In this document: positions 1 through 6,667 of the stretch, in pieces
Position numbering within the stretch: the stretch's first letter is position 1
How the letters are laid out: every line of letters starts with the position of its first letter
The notes under the pieces: generated by a model
Told to the model about the DNA's origin: nothing
Seen by the model: the letters and a program-made list of their open reading frames with translations, nothing else
Database searches by the model: none
Program-made: the position numbers and the translations under genes
Source of the DNA: Hungatella sp. UBA5385
GTDB taxonomy: Bacteria > Bacillota > Clostridia > Lachnospirales > Lachnospiraceae
NCBI GenBank assembly: GCA_002409995.1
Contig: DHOR01000034.1
Span: 1 to 15,522, forward strand
Direction: 5' to 3'
DNA length: 15,522 bases

Positions 1-51
1 TTAAAATCGGGGTTCGACCCTTTGATACAAAGGGTCGAACCCCAATTTTAA
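1..51. terminator. Long palindromic hairpin, likely terminator of the phosphofructokinase gene and a dispersed repeat
   Basis: Seen: arms GGGGTTCGACCCTTT (9-23) and AAAGGGTCGAACCCC (29-43) are perfect complements around the loop GATAC. After one mismatch (8/44) the stem continues with TTAAAAT (1-7) and ATTTTAA (45-51), giving 22 base pairs. On the minus strand it follows the phosphofructokinase stop by about 14 bases and ends in a short T-rich tract, as an intrinsic terminator would. A/T runs on both sides mean it could work in both directions. The first 13 bases of the left arm recur at the right end of the window, so it is probably a repeated intergenic element. Confidence 0.75.
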
Positions 52-64
52 ATGTTTAAACAAT

Positions 65-1285
65 TCAAATTTTTTTGTAAATATATACAGGTCGGCCATC
101 TTCCATCTTACGTTCCGGTTCTCCCTGAATAAGCGGAAGAGCGTAATCAATGAACTCCTGGGAAATATCAGTGCCATGTTCAGTAATCCATTCAGCAGGA
201 AAACTCTTCTCCTGATTGCACACAAGACTTACATCAACAGTGCTACATTCCATAGTATATGGATCATTGCTGATACGGTTAAATGCGATCATAACACCTG
301 TATCCCCTCTAAGTGCAGCTTTTACACCTTCCTTACCGGAGCGGACAGCTTCTTCTACATCAGCAGCAGAGGAAATCATGCCGCTGCATCTCTGACTTAC
401 ATTCAGCTCAACAGAGCGGGCTTTGATTCCAAACTTGTCCCGGATATAGTTTTCCAGCAGTTTGCCGCTTCCAGTCAGCATCTTATGTCCAAAGTTATCA
501 ACTCTTGCCTTATCTCCATGTTCACAGATAAAGGTTCCATTTGCATCTCTAATTCCTTCAGAAACACAGACAACAACAGCATGAGTTTTCTCAAGCGCCT
601 TTTCCACATCAGCGGTAAATTGATCAAAATCAAAAGGAGATTCCGGCAGATAGATAAGCAGAGGATTGTCCCCGGTATACTTTCTGGCAAGTGCACTAGC
701 AGCAGTGAGCCAGCCAGCATGACGTCCCATCAGCTCTACGATTGTAACCGCTTTTTGCTGGTAAACAGAGGCATCTAGTACGATTTCTCTGATCGTAGCA
801 GCTACATATTTGGCAGCGCTTCCATATCCAGGTGTGTGATCTGTGAGAACAAGGTCGTTGTCAATGGTTTTGGGAATTCCAATAAAACTGATATCAATGC
901 TGTGCTGTTTAGCATAGGAAGACAGCTTGCTTACAGTATCCATGGAGTCATTACCGCCAATATAGAAAAAATATCCAATATTCATAGCCTGGAGCTTCTC
1001 AAAAAGATCAGGATAAAAGTCTGAGGAAAGGTCCTCAGGAAGTTTATAGCGGCAGGAGCCTAAATAAGCAGCAGGAGTCAGTTTTAAAAGTTCTAAGTCC
1101 TCCTCTGACAAGTCTTTCGTCAAATCCATATAGTTTCCTGCCAGAAATCCCTCAATTCCATTTATCATTCCATAGACATGGTCAATGTCTTCACTGATGA
1201 TTCCTTCTTTAATTACACCATACAGGCTTGCATTAATCACGGCAGTAGGTCCGCCGGATTGTCCAACGATAATATTTTTCTTCAT
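65..1285 (-). CDS. pfp: Pyrophosphate-dependent 6-phosphofructokinase
   Basis: A cytosolic glycolytic enzyme of 406 residues that phosphorylates fructose-6-phosphate to fructose-1,6-bisphosphate, predicted to use PPi rather than ATP, which makes the step reversible. Seen: N-terminal GQSGGPTAVIN (residues 8-18), GGNDS at 110-114, PKTIDND at 138-144 and MGRHAGW at 186-192. In the PFK family, Asp in GGxDS (where ATP enzymes have Gly) and Lys in PKTIDND (where ATP enzymes have Gly) mark PPi specificity; both are present, and the TIDND aspartate is the catalytic base. The start is the ATG at 1285, with AGG about 8 bases upstream; a TTG two codons earlier sits too close to that site. A TATACT (complement of 1316-1321) could be its -10. 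It is divergent from the MarR gene and ends in the hairpin at 1-51. Confident in family and phosphoryl donor. Confidence 0.93.
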   Translation of the reverse strand: MKKNIIVGQSGGPTAVINASLYGVIKEGIISEDIDHVYGMINGIEGFLAGNYMDLTKDLSEEDLELLKLTPAAYLGSCRYKLPEDLSSDFYPDLFEKLQAMNIGYFFYIGGNDSMDTVSKLSSYAKQHSIDISFIGIPKTIDNDLVLTDHTPGYGSAAKYVAATIREIVLDASVYQQKAVTIVELMGRHAGWLTAASALARKYTGDNPLLIYLPESPFDFDQFTADVEKALEKTHAVVVCVSEGIRDANGTFICEHGDKARVDNFGHKMLTGSGKLLENYIRDKFGIKARSVELNVSQRCSGMISSAADVEEAVRSGKEGVKAALRGDTGVMIAFNRISNDPYTMECSTVDVSLVCNQEKSFPAEWITEHGTDISQEFIDYALPLIQGEPERKMEDGRPVYIYKKI

Positions 1286-1381
1286 GTACAAATCCTTTCA
1301 TTGCTTAATCTTATAAGTATAGCCTTTATTTTATAATAGAATGCCCTTCTTTGCAACGTCTTATCTTTTAAAATAAAATGC

Positions 1382-1419
1382 TTGACTTTTAATAACAACA
1401 CGGATATACTAACTAGTAT
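1382..1419 (+). promoter_or_regulatory. MarR-gene promoter with overlapping palindromic operator
   Basis: Seen: TTGACT (1382-1387), a 17-base spacer, then TATACT (1405-1410), close to the sigma-A consensus. The inverted repeat ATACTA-AC-TAGTAT (1406-1419) covers the -10 and the start region. MarR dimers commonly bind such palindromes over their own promoters, so autorepression is inferred. This is the only clear promoter found for the marR, kinase and MATE genes. Confidence 0.75.
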
Positions 1420-1451
1420 GAAATCGGACTATTATAAATGAGGTGATTATT

Positions 1452-1904
1452 ATGGAGGATACACGTCTGCAGCTGCGGGAATTTAATTCAATTTTGAAGG
1501 AAACAGATGCACTATATAACAAGTTAGCAAAAAAAAGCGGGCTTTCAGATTGTGCGTTTTGGATCTTATATGCCTTGCGTGAGTCAGATGGAGCATGCAC
1601 ACAGAAGGAGCTTTGTGACCAATGGGCTTTCAGCAAACAGACTGTTAATTCTGCTATAAAAGGTCTGGAACAGAGCGGATATATCGTTTTGTCACCTTCC
1701 AAGAAGGATAAGAGAAGCAAAGAGATCCGGTTAAATGAAGAAGGTATTTTATTTGCTCAGGAGAATATTGACTATGTTTTTGAGCTGGAAGAGCTTGCTT
1801 TACTGAGGATGCCACCTTCACAACGTGCTGCTTTCATAGAAATAAACAGAACTTATTATGATATGCTTCAGATGGAAGTTAACCAACATCTTAAAAACAA
1901 ATAA
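1452..1904 (+). CDS. MarR-family winged-helix transcriptional regulator
   Basis: A DNA-binding regulator of 150 residues, a normal MarR length. Seen: N-terminal dimerisation helices, a winged helix-turn-helix at about residues 35-95 with recognition helix SKQTVNSAIKGLEQSG (61-76), a wing carrying the family-typical D-x-R pattern (DKR, 86-88), and C-terminal dimerisation helices. The start is the ATG at 1452, placed 6 bases after AGGTG; a GTG at 1443 overlaps that ribosome binding site and is unlikely. Family members repress efflux or stress genes and let go when a small molecule binds. Its place ahead of a MATE pump gene, with an operator at 1406-1419, suggests control of that pump. The ligand cannot be read from the sequence. 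Confidence 0.9.
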   Translation: MEDTRLQLREFNSILKETDALYNKLAKKSGLSDCAFWILYALRESDGACTQKELCDQWAFSKQTVNSAIKGLEQSGYIVLSPSKKDKRSKEIRLNEEGILFAQENIDYVFELEELALLRMPPSQRAAFIEINRTYYDMLQMEVNQHLKNK

Positions 1905-1910
1905 ACATAA

Positions 1911-1948
1911 ATATAAATAAATATAAATAAATATAAATCAATATAAAT
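1911..1948. repeat. AT-rich tandem repeat, 10-bp unit, about four copies
   Basis: Seen: ATATAAATAA at 1911-1920 and 1921-1930, then the same 8-base core at 1931-1938 and 1941-1948 with CA and CG replacing the last two bases. It starts a few bases after the marR stop and has no G. The period is close to one DNA helical turn, so it may bend DNA or form an unstructured RNA spacer; it could also be simple slippage expansion. Confidence 0.85.
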
Positions 1949-1951
1949 CGT

Positions 1952-2028
1952 CAGAGGGTTATCTATCGCAATAGATATGCCAGATAAGATGCTGAGTGCG
2001 CTCAGATATTTTATCTGGCATTTTTTTA
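1952..2028 (+). terminator. Leader with tandem hairpins and intrinsic terminator (possible attenuator)
   Basis: Seen: a 7-bp hairpin TATCTAT-CGCA-ATAGATA (1960-1977), then a terminator whose outer stem ATGCCAGATAA (1977-1987) pairs with TTATCTGGCAT (2011-2021), with an inner stem CTGAG-TGCG-CTCAG (1992-2005) and seven T (2021-2027). Only about 30 bases separate the T run from the next start codon, and no promoter fits there. It may therefore be a read-through or regulated terminator between marR and the downstream pair. TTATCT (1959-1964) could instead pair with AGATAA (1982-1987) in the terminator's left arm, a weak antiterminator option. Confidence 0.8.
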
Positions 2029-2059
2029 TCAAAATATAAAAATGAAAAAGGAGAAAAAG

Positions 2060-2674
2060 ATGAATAAAATAATAACCATTAGCCGTGAATTTGGAAGTGG
2101 AGGGCGGGAACTAGGAAAGCGTATTGCAGAAATTCTGGGAATTGCTTATTACGACAATGAAATAATTACAGCAATCGCAGAAAAAAGCGGTATAGGAGAA
2201 GAATATGTAAAAAGCATTATTGAAAGGACACCAATTACCTATTTTCCCAACACCATCGGCCGATCCTTTCATACAACGGTGAACCCACAGCTTACGCTTA
2301 ATGCAAAAATCTATGGGGAGCAGCATAATATTATCAAGGAACTGGCAAAAGAAAGTGATTGTCTCTTAATTGGTCGTTGTTCTGATTATATTCTTAAGGA
2401 ATACAACCCTTTAAAAATCTTTATTTATGCTGATAAGGATGCACGATTAGAGCGCTGCCGGCAAAATGCTCTGAACAATGAACATTTCTCTGATGCTCAG
2501 ATAAGAGTAAAAATTAAGGAAATCGATAAAAACAGAGCAAAATATTACAACTTTTTTACGGGGCAAAAATGGGGAGAAAAAGAGAATTATGATCTATGTA
2601 TCAATACAACCCAAAGAAAGATAAAAGATCTCTCCAACCCAATATCAGAATTAGTAAAAACCATGCTCTATTAA
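2060..2674 (+). CDS. Cytidylate-kinase-like family protein (P-loop)
   Basis: A 204-residue soluble protein resembling the cytidylate kinase-like family (Cytidylate_kin2 type). Seen: N-terminal IITISREFGSGGRELGKRIA, with a P-loop variant GSGGRELGK at about 12-20 in place of GxxGxGK[ST]; then YYDNEIITAIAEKSGI, a typical block after the P-loop; IGRCSDYIL in the middle; and basic DARLERCR and DKNRAKYYNFFTG segments resembling the lid region of nucleotide kinases. The start is the ATG at 2060, 6 bases after AAGGAG; an in-frame ATG at 2042 lies upstream of that site. This family is distinct from the housekeeping Cmk and its substrate is not established. It lies 39 bases before a MATE gene and is probably cotranscribed with it. 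The stretch looks more AT-rich than the sugar genes. Confidence 0.8.
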   Translation: MNKIITISREFGSGGRELGKRIAEILGIAYYDNEIITAIAEKSGIGEEYVKSIIERTPITYFPNTIGRSFHTTVNPQLTLNAKIYGEQHNIIKELAKESDCLLIGRCSDYILKEYNPLKIFIYADKDARLERCRQNALNNEHFSDAQIRVKIKEIDKNRAKYYNFFTGQKWGEKENYDLCINTTQRKIKDLSNPISELVKTMLY

Positions 2675-2713
2675 AAAGCAAAACTAAAGAGCAGTGACAG
2701 AAGGAGTTAAATT

Positions 2714-4045
2714 ATGGATTATCAAGCTTTATACGAAAAGACACCACCCACCAAGCTTCTGACTTACGTGGCAATTCCAGGCATTATCAGTATGTTCGTT
2801 TCATCTCTCTATCAGATTATTGACGGAGCGCTTGTAGGGAAAATATTAGGTTCAGCTGCTTTTGCTGCATTAAATCTGGTTATGCCGCTTGTTTCAATTA
2901 ATTTTTCAATCGCAGATTTAATTGGTGTTGGTTCAGCCGTTCCCATAGCCATTAAACTTGGTCAAAAGGACGAAAAATCAGCAAGTGTTATTTTTTCAAG
3001 TGCCTGTCTGATGATTGTATTTTCTGGAGCAATACTAGGAGCTGTCCTTTTCCTGTCTGCTGAACCCCTTGTGAGATTTATGGGGGCAAATGAAGAGATT
3101 GTAAAGATGTCATCGCAGTATTTAAAAGTATATGCAGTCTGTTCCCCATTTGTTACTATTATGTTTGCGGTAGACAATTATCTTCGTATCTGTGGAAAAG
3201 TACGATTTAGCCTGCTGCTGAATGTTCTGATGTCTGTTATTAGTGCAGTGCTGGAAATTATATTTTTAGTAGTATTTCGTATGGGAGTAGCAGGTGCATC
3301 CCTTTCCACATGTATTGCTATGATAATTTGCGTAATACTGGGTTTCCTTCCATTTATACGAGGTAAGTTGCAGCTGCGCTTTGTTAAGCCTGAATTTGAC
3401 CGTAAGATGATGCTCAACATTATTAAAAATGGTACGCCAACCTTCCTGGATAATATAGCCGGCCGTGTAACATCTATTATTATGAATGTGTTTCTGCTGC
3501 GTATGGGTGGACCTACTGCAGTAGCCGCATACGGAGTACTGATGTATGGAGAAAGTCTGGTTCTCCCCATGTTATATGGACTCTGTGATTCCCTGCAGCC
3601 AGCAATAGGATACAATTATGGTATGAAGAATTATAAAAGGATTTATGCCATTGAACGCAGATGCTTTGGTATATGCGCTGTGATTTCTATTATAATGACC
3701 AGTGTCTTGTTCTTTGCCAGAGGAACCATTGTCAGTATCTTTGTAAAGGCAGATGATATAGAATTAATAACCATGTCTGTACATGCACTATCTTTGTTTG
3801 CATTTACCTTCGTAACAAGATGGATACCTCTTGCAACACAGAGCTACTTATCTGCAGTTGGAAAAGCAGGCCATGCTACGATAATTGCTGTATCCTTATC
3901 ACTTGTTGCGCCAATCATTGTTCTTATAGCTTTTAGAGGTTTTGGACTTAACGGTTTATGGCTGAATATGCCAATGACATGTCTGATTGTTTCCGTTTTA
4001 TCTGTTATTCTTTTGAATATAACTTATAGAAAGGAAGCAGTTTAA
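2714..4045 (+). CDS. MATE-family multidrug efflux transporter
   Basis: An inner-membrane antiporter of 443 residues, the usual MATE size, expected to export cationic or other small molecules using a Na+ or H+ gradient. Seen: about 12 hydrophobic segments in two similar halves; the N-terminal half carries the family-typical pattern YQIIDGALVGKILGSAAFAA (about residues 32-51) and the second half the related stretch ending GGPTAVAAYGVLMYGESLVL, followed by GLCDSLQPAIGYNYG. The ATG at 2714 lies 7 bases after AAGGAG. It is the last gene of the marR cassette and is closed by the terminator at 4051. Control by the MarR protein is inferred from context. Substrate unknown; MepA-like Firmicute MATE proteins are the closest type recalled. 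Confidence 0.93.
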   Translation: MDYQALYEKTPPTKLLTYVAIPGIISMFVSSLYQIIDGALVGKILGSAAFAALNLVMPLVSINFSIADLIGVGSAVPIAIKLGQKDEKSASVIFSSACLMIVFSGAILGAVLFLSAEPLVRFMGANEEIVKMSSQYLKVYAVCSPFVTIMFAVDNYLRICGKVRFSLLLNVLMSVISAVLEIIFLVVFRMGVAGASLSTCIAMIICVILGFLPFIRGKLQLRFVKPEFDRKMMLNIIKNGTPTFLDNIAGRVTSIIMNVFLLRMGGPTAVAAYGVLMYGESLVLPMLYGLCDSLQPAIGYNYGMKNYKRIYAIERRCFGICAVISIIMTSVLFFARGTIVSIFVKADDIELITMSVHALSLFAFTFVTRWIPLATQSYLSAVGKAGHATIIAVSLSLVAPIIVLIAFRGFGLNGLWLNMPMTCLIVSVLSVILLNITYRKEAV

Positions 4046-4050
4046 AATAA

Positions 4051-4088
4051 GGAGCAGAATAACTCACAAGGTTATTCTGCTCCTGTTT
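4051..4088 (+). terminator. Intrinsic terminator after the MATE gene
   Basis: Seen: a perfect 13-bp stem GGAGCAGAATAAC (4051-4063) / GTTATTCTGCTCC (4071-4083), loop TCACAAG, then TGTTT. It starts 5 bases after the MATE stop and separates the efflux cassette from the sugar locus. The T tract is short, but the stem is strong. Confidence 0.85.
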
Positions 4089-4255
4089 ACGTAAAAGAGC
4101 CATTCTCACATAAATAGACAAATATTCGCATTTACAGCTATACCTCATTTCTAAGGAAAAATTTATAATAAAGATATAAAGTAAAATAGATTTATTTTAG
4201 GCAGAATCAACAGATACAATAGAATTGTGAACCAACAGGTCAGGAGGTAAATGGG
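4089..4255 (+). promoter_or_regulatory. Upstream region of the chitobiose phosphorylase gene: candidate promoters and two palindromes
   Basis: Seen: three possible -10 boxes, TATACC (4139-4144, with TAGACA 18 bases upstream at 4115-4120), TATAAT (4164-4169, no good -35) and TACAAT (4215-4220). Two small inverted repeats lie here: TAAAATA-GATT-TATTTTA (4182-4199) and ACAAT-AGA-ATTGT (4216-4228), the second overlapping the last -10. AGGAGG (4242-4247) is the ribosome binding site, 8 bases before the ATG at 4256. Which promoter is used cannot be told by eye. The repeats are candidate regulator sites, but AraC-type regulators more often use direct repeats and no clear pair was found. Confidence 0.45.
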
Positions 4256-6667
4256 ATGCAGTACGGACATTTTGATAATGAAGCCAGAGAATATGTGATT
4301 GACCGGGTTGATCTTCCGGCATCATGGACCAATTATCTGGGAGTAAAGGATATGTGCGCTGTGGTTAACCACACAGCTGGCGGATATGTATTTTATAAAT
4401 CACCGGAATATCATCGGATTACTAGATTTCGTGGCAACGGGGTGCCTATGGATCGACCGGGACATTATGTTTATGTAAGAGATGATGATACAGGAGAATA
4501 CTGGTCTGTGTCATGGCAGCCGGTGGGAAAACCTTTGGATCAGGCGAAATACTCATGCCGCCATGGCCTTTCCTATACAACCTATGGCTGTGATTATCAG
4601 GGAATTAAGGCAGAACAAACTCTGTCAATCCCAATTGATGATCCGGTAGAGCTGTGGGATGTAAAGCTTAAAAATGACAGCGGCAGAGAGCGTAACTTAA
4701 GCATTTATGGATATTGTGAATTCTCTTTCCATCATATTACTATGGATAACCAGAATTTCCAGATGAGCCTTTATGCAGCAGGTTCTTCCTATGAAGACGG
4801 AATTATTGAACACGATCTCTATTATGAAGAGTTTGGATTTCAGTATTTTACAGGCGATTTTGAGCCTGATGGTTTTGACTGCTTAAGAGATAAATTTCTG
4901 GGACAGTATCATACGGAAAATAATCCTATAGCTGTAGAACAGGGGATTTTAAGCGGAAGCTATGAAAAGGGCGGCAATCACTGCGGCGCTTTACAGAAGA
5001 GAATTAAACTGGCTCCTGGAGAGGACGCAAGACTTGTATTCCTTCTTGGAGAAGGAAACAGAGAAGCAGGAAAAGTGATGAGGGAAAAATACAGCACTTC
5101 TCAGGCCGTTGATTCTGTATATGAGGACTTGAAGAATTTCTGGGCAAATAAGCTGAACAAGCTTCAGATTTCCACACCGGAAGAGGGAATGAACACTTTA
5201 ATTAATACCTGGACCCTCTATCAGGCAGAGATCAATGTGATGTTCTCCAGATTTGCTTCCTTTATAGAAGTAGGCGGAAGAACAGGGCTTGGATACAGGG
5301 ATACTGCACAGGATGCTATGACAGTTCCTCATTCCAATCCTGATAAATGCAGAAGCCGTCTGATTGAACTCTTAAGAGGACTGGTAAGTACAGGTTATGG
5401 ACTTCATCTGTTCCAGCCTGAGTGGTTTGATCCAGAAACAGAGGTTAAACCTTTTAAATCACCTACAGTTGTACCTACCCCCAATGCTGCTGATATGATC
5501 CATGGGCTGGAAGATACCTGTTCTGATGATGCGCTGTGGCTCATTGCTTCCATTGTAGAGTATGTAAAGGAAACAGGCGAATACGACTTCTTTAATCAGG
5601 TTGTAACCTATGCAGACGGCGGAAGCGGTACAGTCTATGAGCATATGAAACGAATTCTGGATTTCTCTGCTGAGCAGATCGGAGATCATGGAATCTGTAA
5701 AGGACTTCGTGCAGACTGGAATGACTGCCTGAACTTAGGCGGAGGAGAGAGCGCTATGGTTTCCTTCCTTCACTACTGGGCAATCAGCAATTTCCTTGAG
5801 GCAGCAGAGTTCCTTGGAAGAGAAGATGATGCGGCACATTATAATCAGATGCTGATAAAAGTAAAGGATGCCTGCGACAGAGAATTGTGGGACGGCGGCT
5901 GGTATATCCGCGGAATTACGAAAAACGGCAAAAAGATCGGCTGTCATCAGGATAAAGAGGGAAGAGTTCATTTAGAGTCCAACAGCTGGGCTGTTCTCTC
6001 CGGTGCAGCAGATGAAGAAAAGGGTAAAATGGCAATGGACGCAGTAGATGAGTACCTCTATACTCCATATGGTATTATGCTTAATGCACCTGCATATACA
6101 GTGCCTGACGATGATATTGGATTTATAACAAGAGTATATCCCGGTGTTAAGGAAAATGGTTCCATATTCAGTCACCCAAACCCATGGGCATGGGCAGCAG
6201 AATGTAAGCTGGGACGTGGAGACAGAGCCATGAAGTTTTATAAATCCATCTCTCCATATTATCAGAACGATATGATTGAGATCAGAGAGGCAGAACCTTA
6301 CTCCTACTGCCAGTTTATTATGGGTAAGGACCATACAGCTTATGGACGGGCAAGACACCCGTTTATGACAGGCAGCGGCGGCTGGGCGTATTTCTCAGCA
6401 ACCAGATATATGCTTGGAATCAGACCGCAGTTTGACCATCTGGAGATTGATCCATGTATTCCGGCGGACTGGGATACATTTACTGCTCACAGAGAATGGA
6501 GAGGTGCAGAATTTGACATTACAGTGGAAAATCCTGACAGAGTCATGAAAGGAGTCCGGGAAATTCTGTTAGACGGTAAAAAAGTCAGCAGAATTCCTGT
6601 TATGGATAAGGGCAGTGTGCACAAAGTAACTATCATTATGGGAACGGAGGAAACGGTAAATGATTAA
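4256..6667 (+). CDS. chbP: GH94 N,N'-diacetylchitobiose phosphorylase (predicted)
   Basis: A cytosolic inverting phosphorylase of 803 residues, predicted to convert (GlcNAc)2 plus phosphate to alpha-GlcNAc-1-phosphate and GlcNAc. Seen: N-terminal GH94 beta-sandwich start YGHFDNEAREYVI; WTNYLG; then an (alpha/alpha)6 catalytic domain with SRFASFIEVGGRTGLGYRDT (331-350), where R348 and D349 correspond to sugar-binding positions; the ADWNDCLN motif with D490 as the presumed general acid; and a phosphate-site loop TGSGGW (705-710). Length and many blocks (DNQNFQMSLY, FEPDGFDCLRDKFLG, GGNHCGAL) match chitobiose phosphorylase as recalled from Vibrio. Cellobiose phosphorylases differ in the first substrate block (SRSASYFESG, GFRD) though they share ADWNDCLN. 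No signal peptide. Its end overlaps the mutase gene by 8 bp. Family call is certain; chitobiose over cellobiose is likely but not proven. Confidence 0.88.
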   Translation: MQYGHFDNEAREYVIDRVDLPASWTNYLGVKDMCAVVNHTAGGYVFYKSPEYHRITRFRGNGVPMDRPGHYVYVRDDDTGEYWSVSWQPVGKPLDQAKYSCRHGLSYTTYGCDYQGIKAEQTLSIPIDDPVELWDVKLKNDSGRERNLSIYGYCEFSFHHITMDNQNFQMSLYAAGSSYEDGIIEHDLYYEEFGFQYFTGDFEPDGFDCLRDKFLGQYHTENNPIAVEQGILSGSYEKGGNHCGALQKRIKLAPGEDARLVFLLGEGNREAGKVMREKYSTSQAVDSVYEDLKNFWANKLNKLQISTPEEGMNTLINTWTLYQAEINVMFSRFASFIEVGGRTGLGYRDTAQDAMTVPHSNPDKCRSRLIELLRGLVSTGYGLHLFQPEWFDPETEVKPFKSPTVVPTPNAADMIHGLEDTCSDDALWLIASIVEYVKETGEYDFFNQVVTYADGGSGTVYEHMKRILDFSAEQIGDHGICKGLRADWNDCLNLGGGESAMVSFLHYWAISNFLEAAEFLGREDDAAHYNQMLIKVKDACDRELWDGGWYIRGITKNGKKIGCHQDKEGRVHLESNSWAVLSGAADEEKGKMAMDAVDEYLYTPYGIMLNAPAYTVPDDDIGFITRVYPGVKENGSIFSHPNPWAWAAECKLGRGDRAMKFYKSISPYYQNDMIEIREAEPYSYCQFIMGKDHTAYGRARHPFMTGSGGWAYFSATRYMLGIRPQFDHLEIDPCIPADWDTFTAHREWRGAEFDITVENPDRVMKGVREILLDGKKVSRIPVMDKGSVHKVTIIMGTEETVND

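Noticed and set aside
9..43. GGTTCGA-like sequences that resemble a tRNA T arm
   Set aside because: No acceptor, D or anticodon arms lie around it; the sequence is a symmetrical hairpin, not a tRNA gene.
176..778. A 200-codon open frame on the plus strand
   Set aside because: It lies wholly antisense to the phosphofructokinase gene, has no ribosome binding site and its protein looks like a shadow translation.
1911..1948. Regular repeats as a possible CRISPR array
   Set aside because: Units are 10 bp with no spacers; it is a simple tandem repeat.
1952..2028. Tandem hairpins as a guanidine-II (mini-ykkC) riboswitch ahead of an efflux gene
   Set aside because: The loops are CGCA and TGCG, not the ACGR loops that define that class.
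3178..3615. A 145-codon open frame on the minus strand
   Set aside because: It is antisense to the MATE gene, whose frame carries clear family motifs; no start signals.
4086..4095. TTTACGTAAA as a catabolite-control (cre) site
   Set aside because: It is a perfect palindrome but lacks the TGnAA half-site of cre and overlaps the tail of the MATE terminator.
4256..6667. Cellobiose phosphorylase as the main call for the GH94 gene
   Set aside because: The sequence blocks around the substrate site (SRFASFIEVGGRTGLGYRDT) and N-terminal domain match recalled chitobiose phosphorylase better; kept as an alternative only.
6660..6667. Overlap of two genes as a possible frameshift
   Set aside because: Both proteins have complete, normal ends and starts, with a ribosome binding site for the second; it is a normal coupled overlap.
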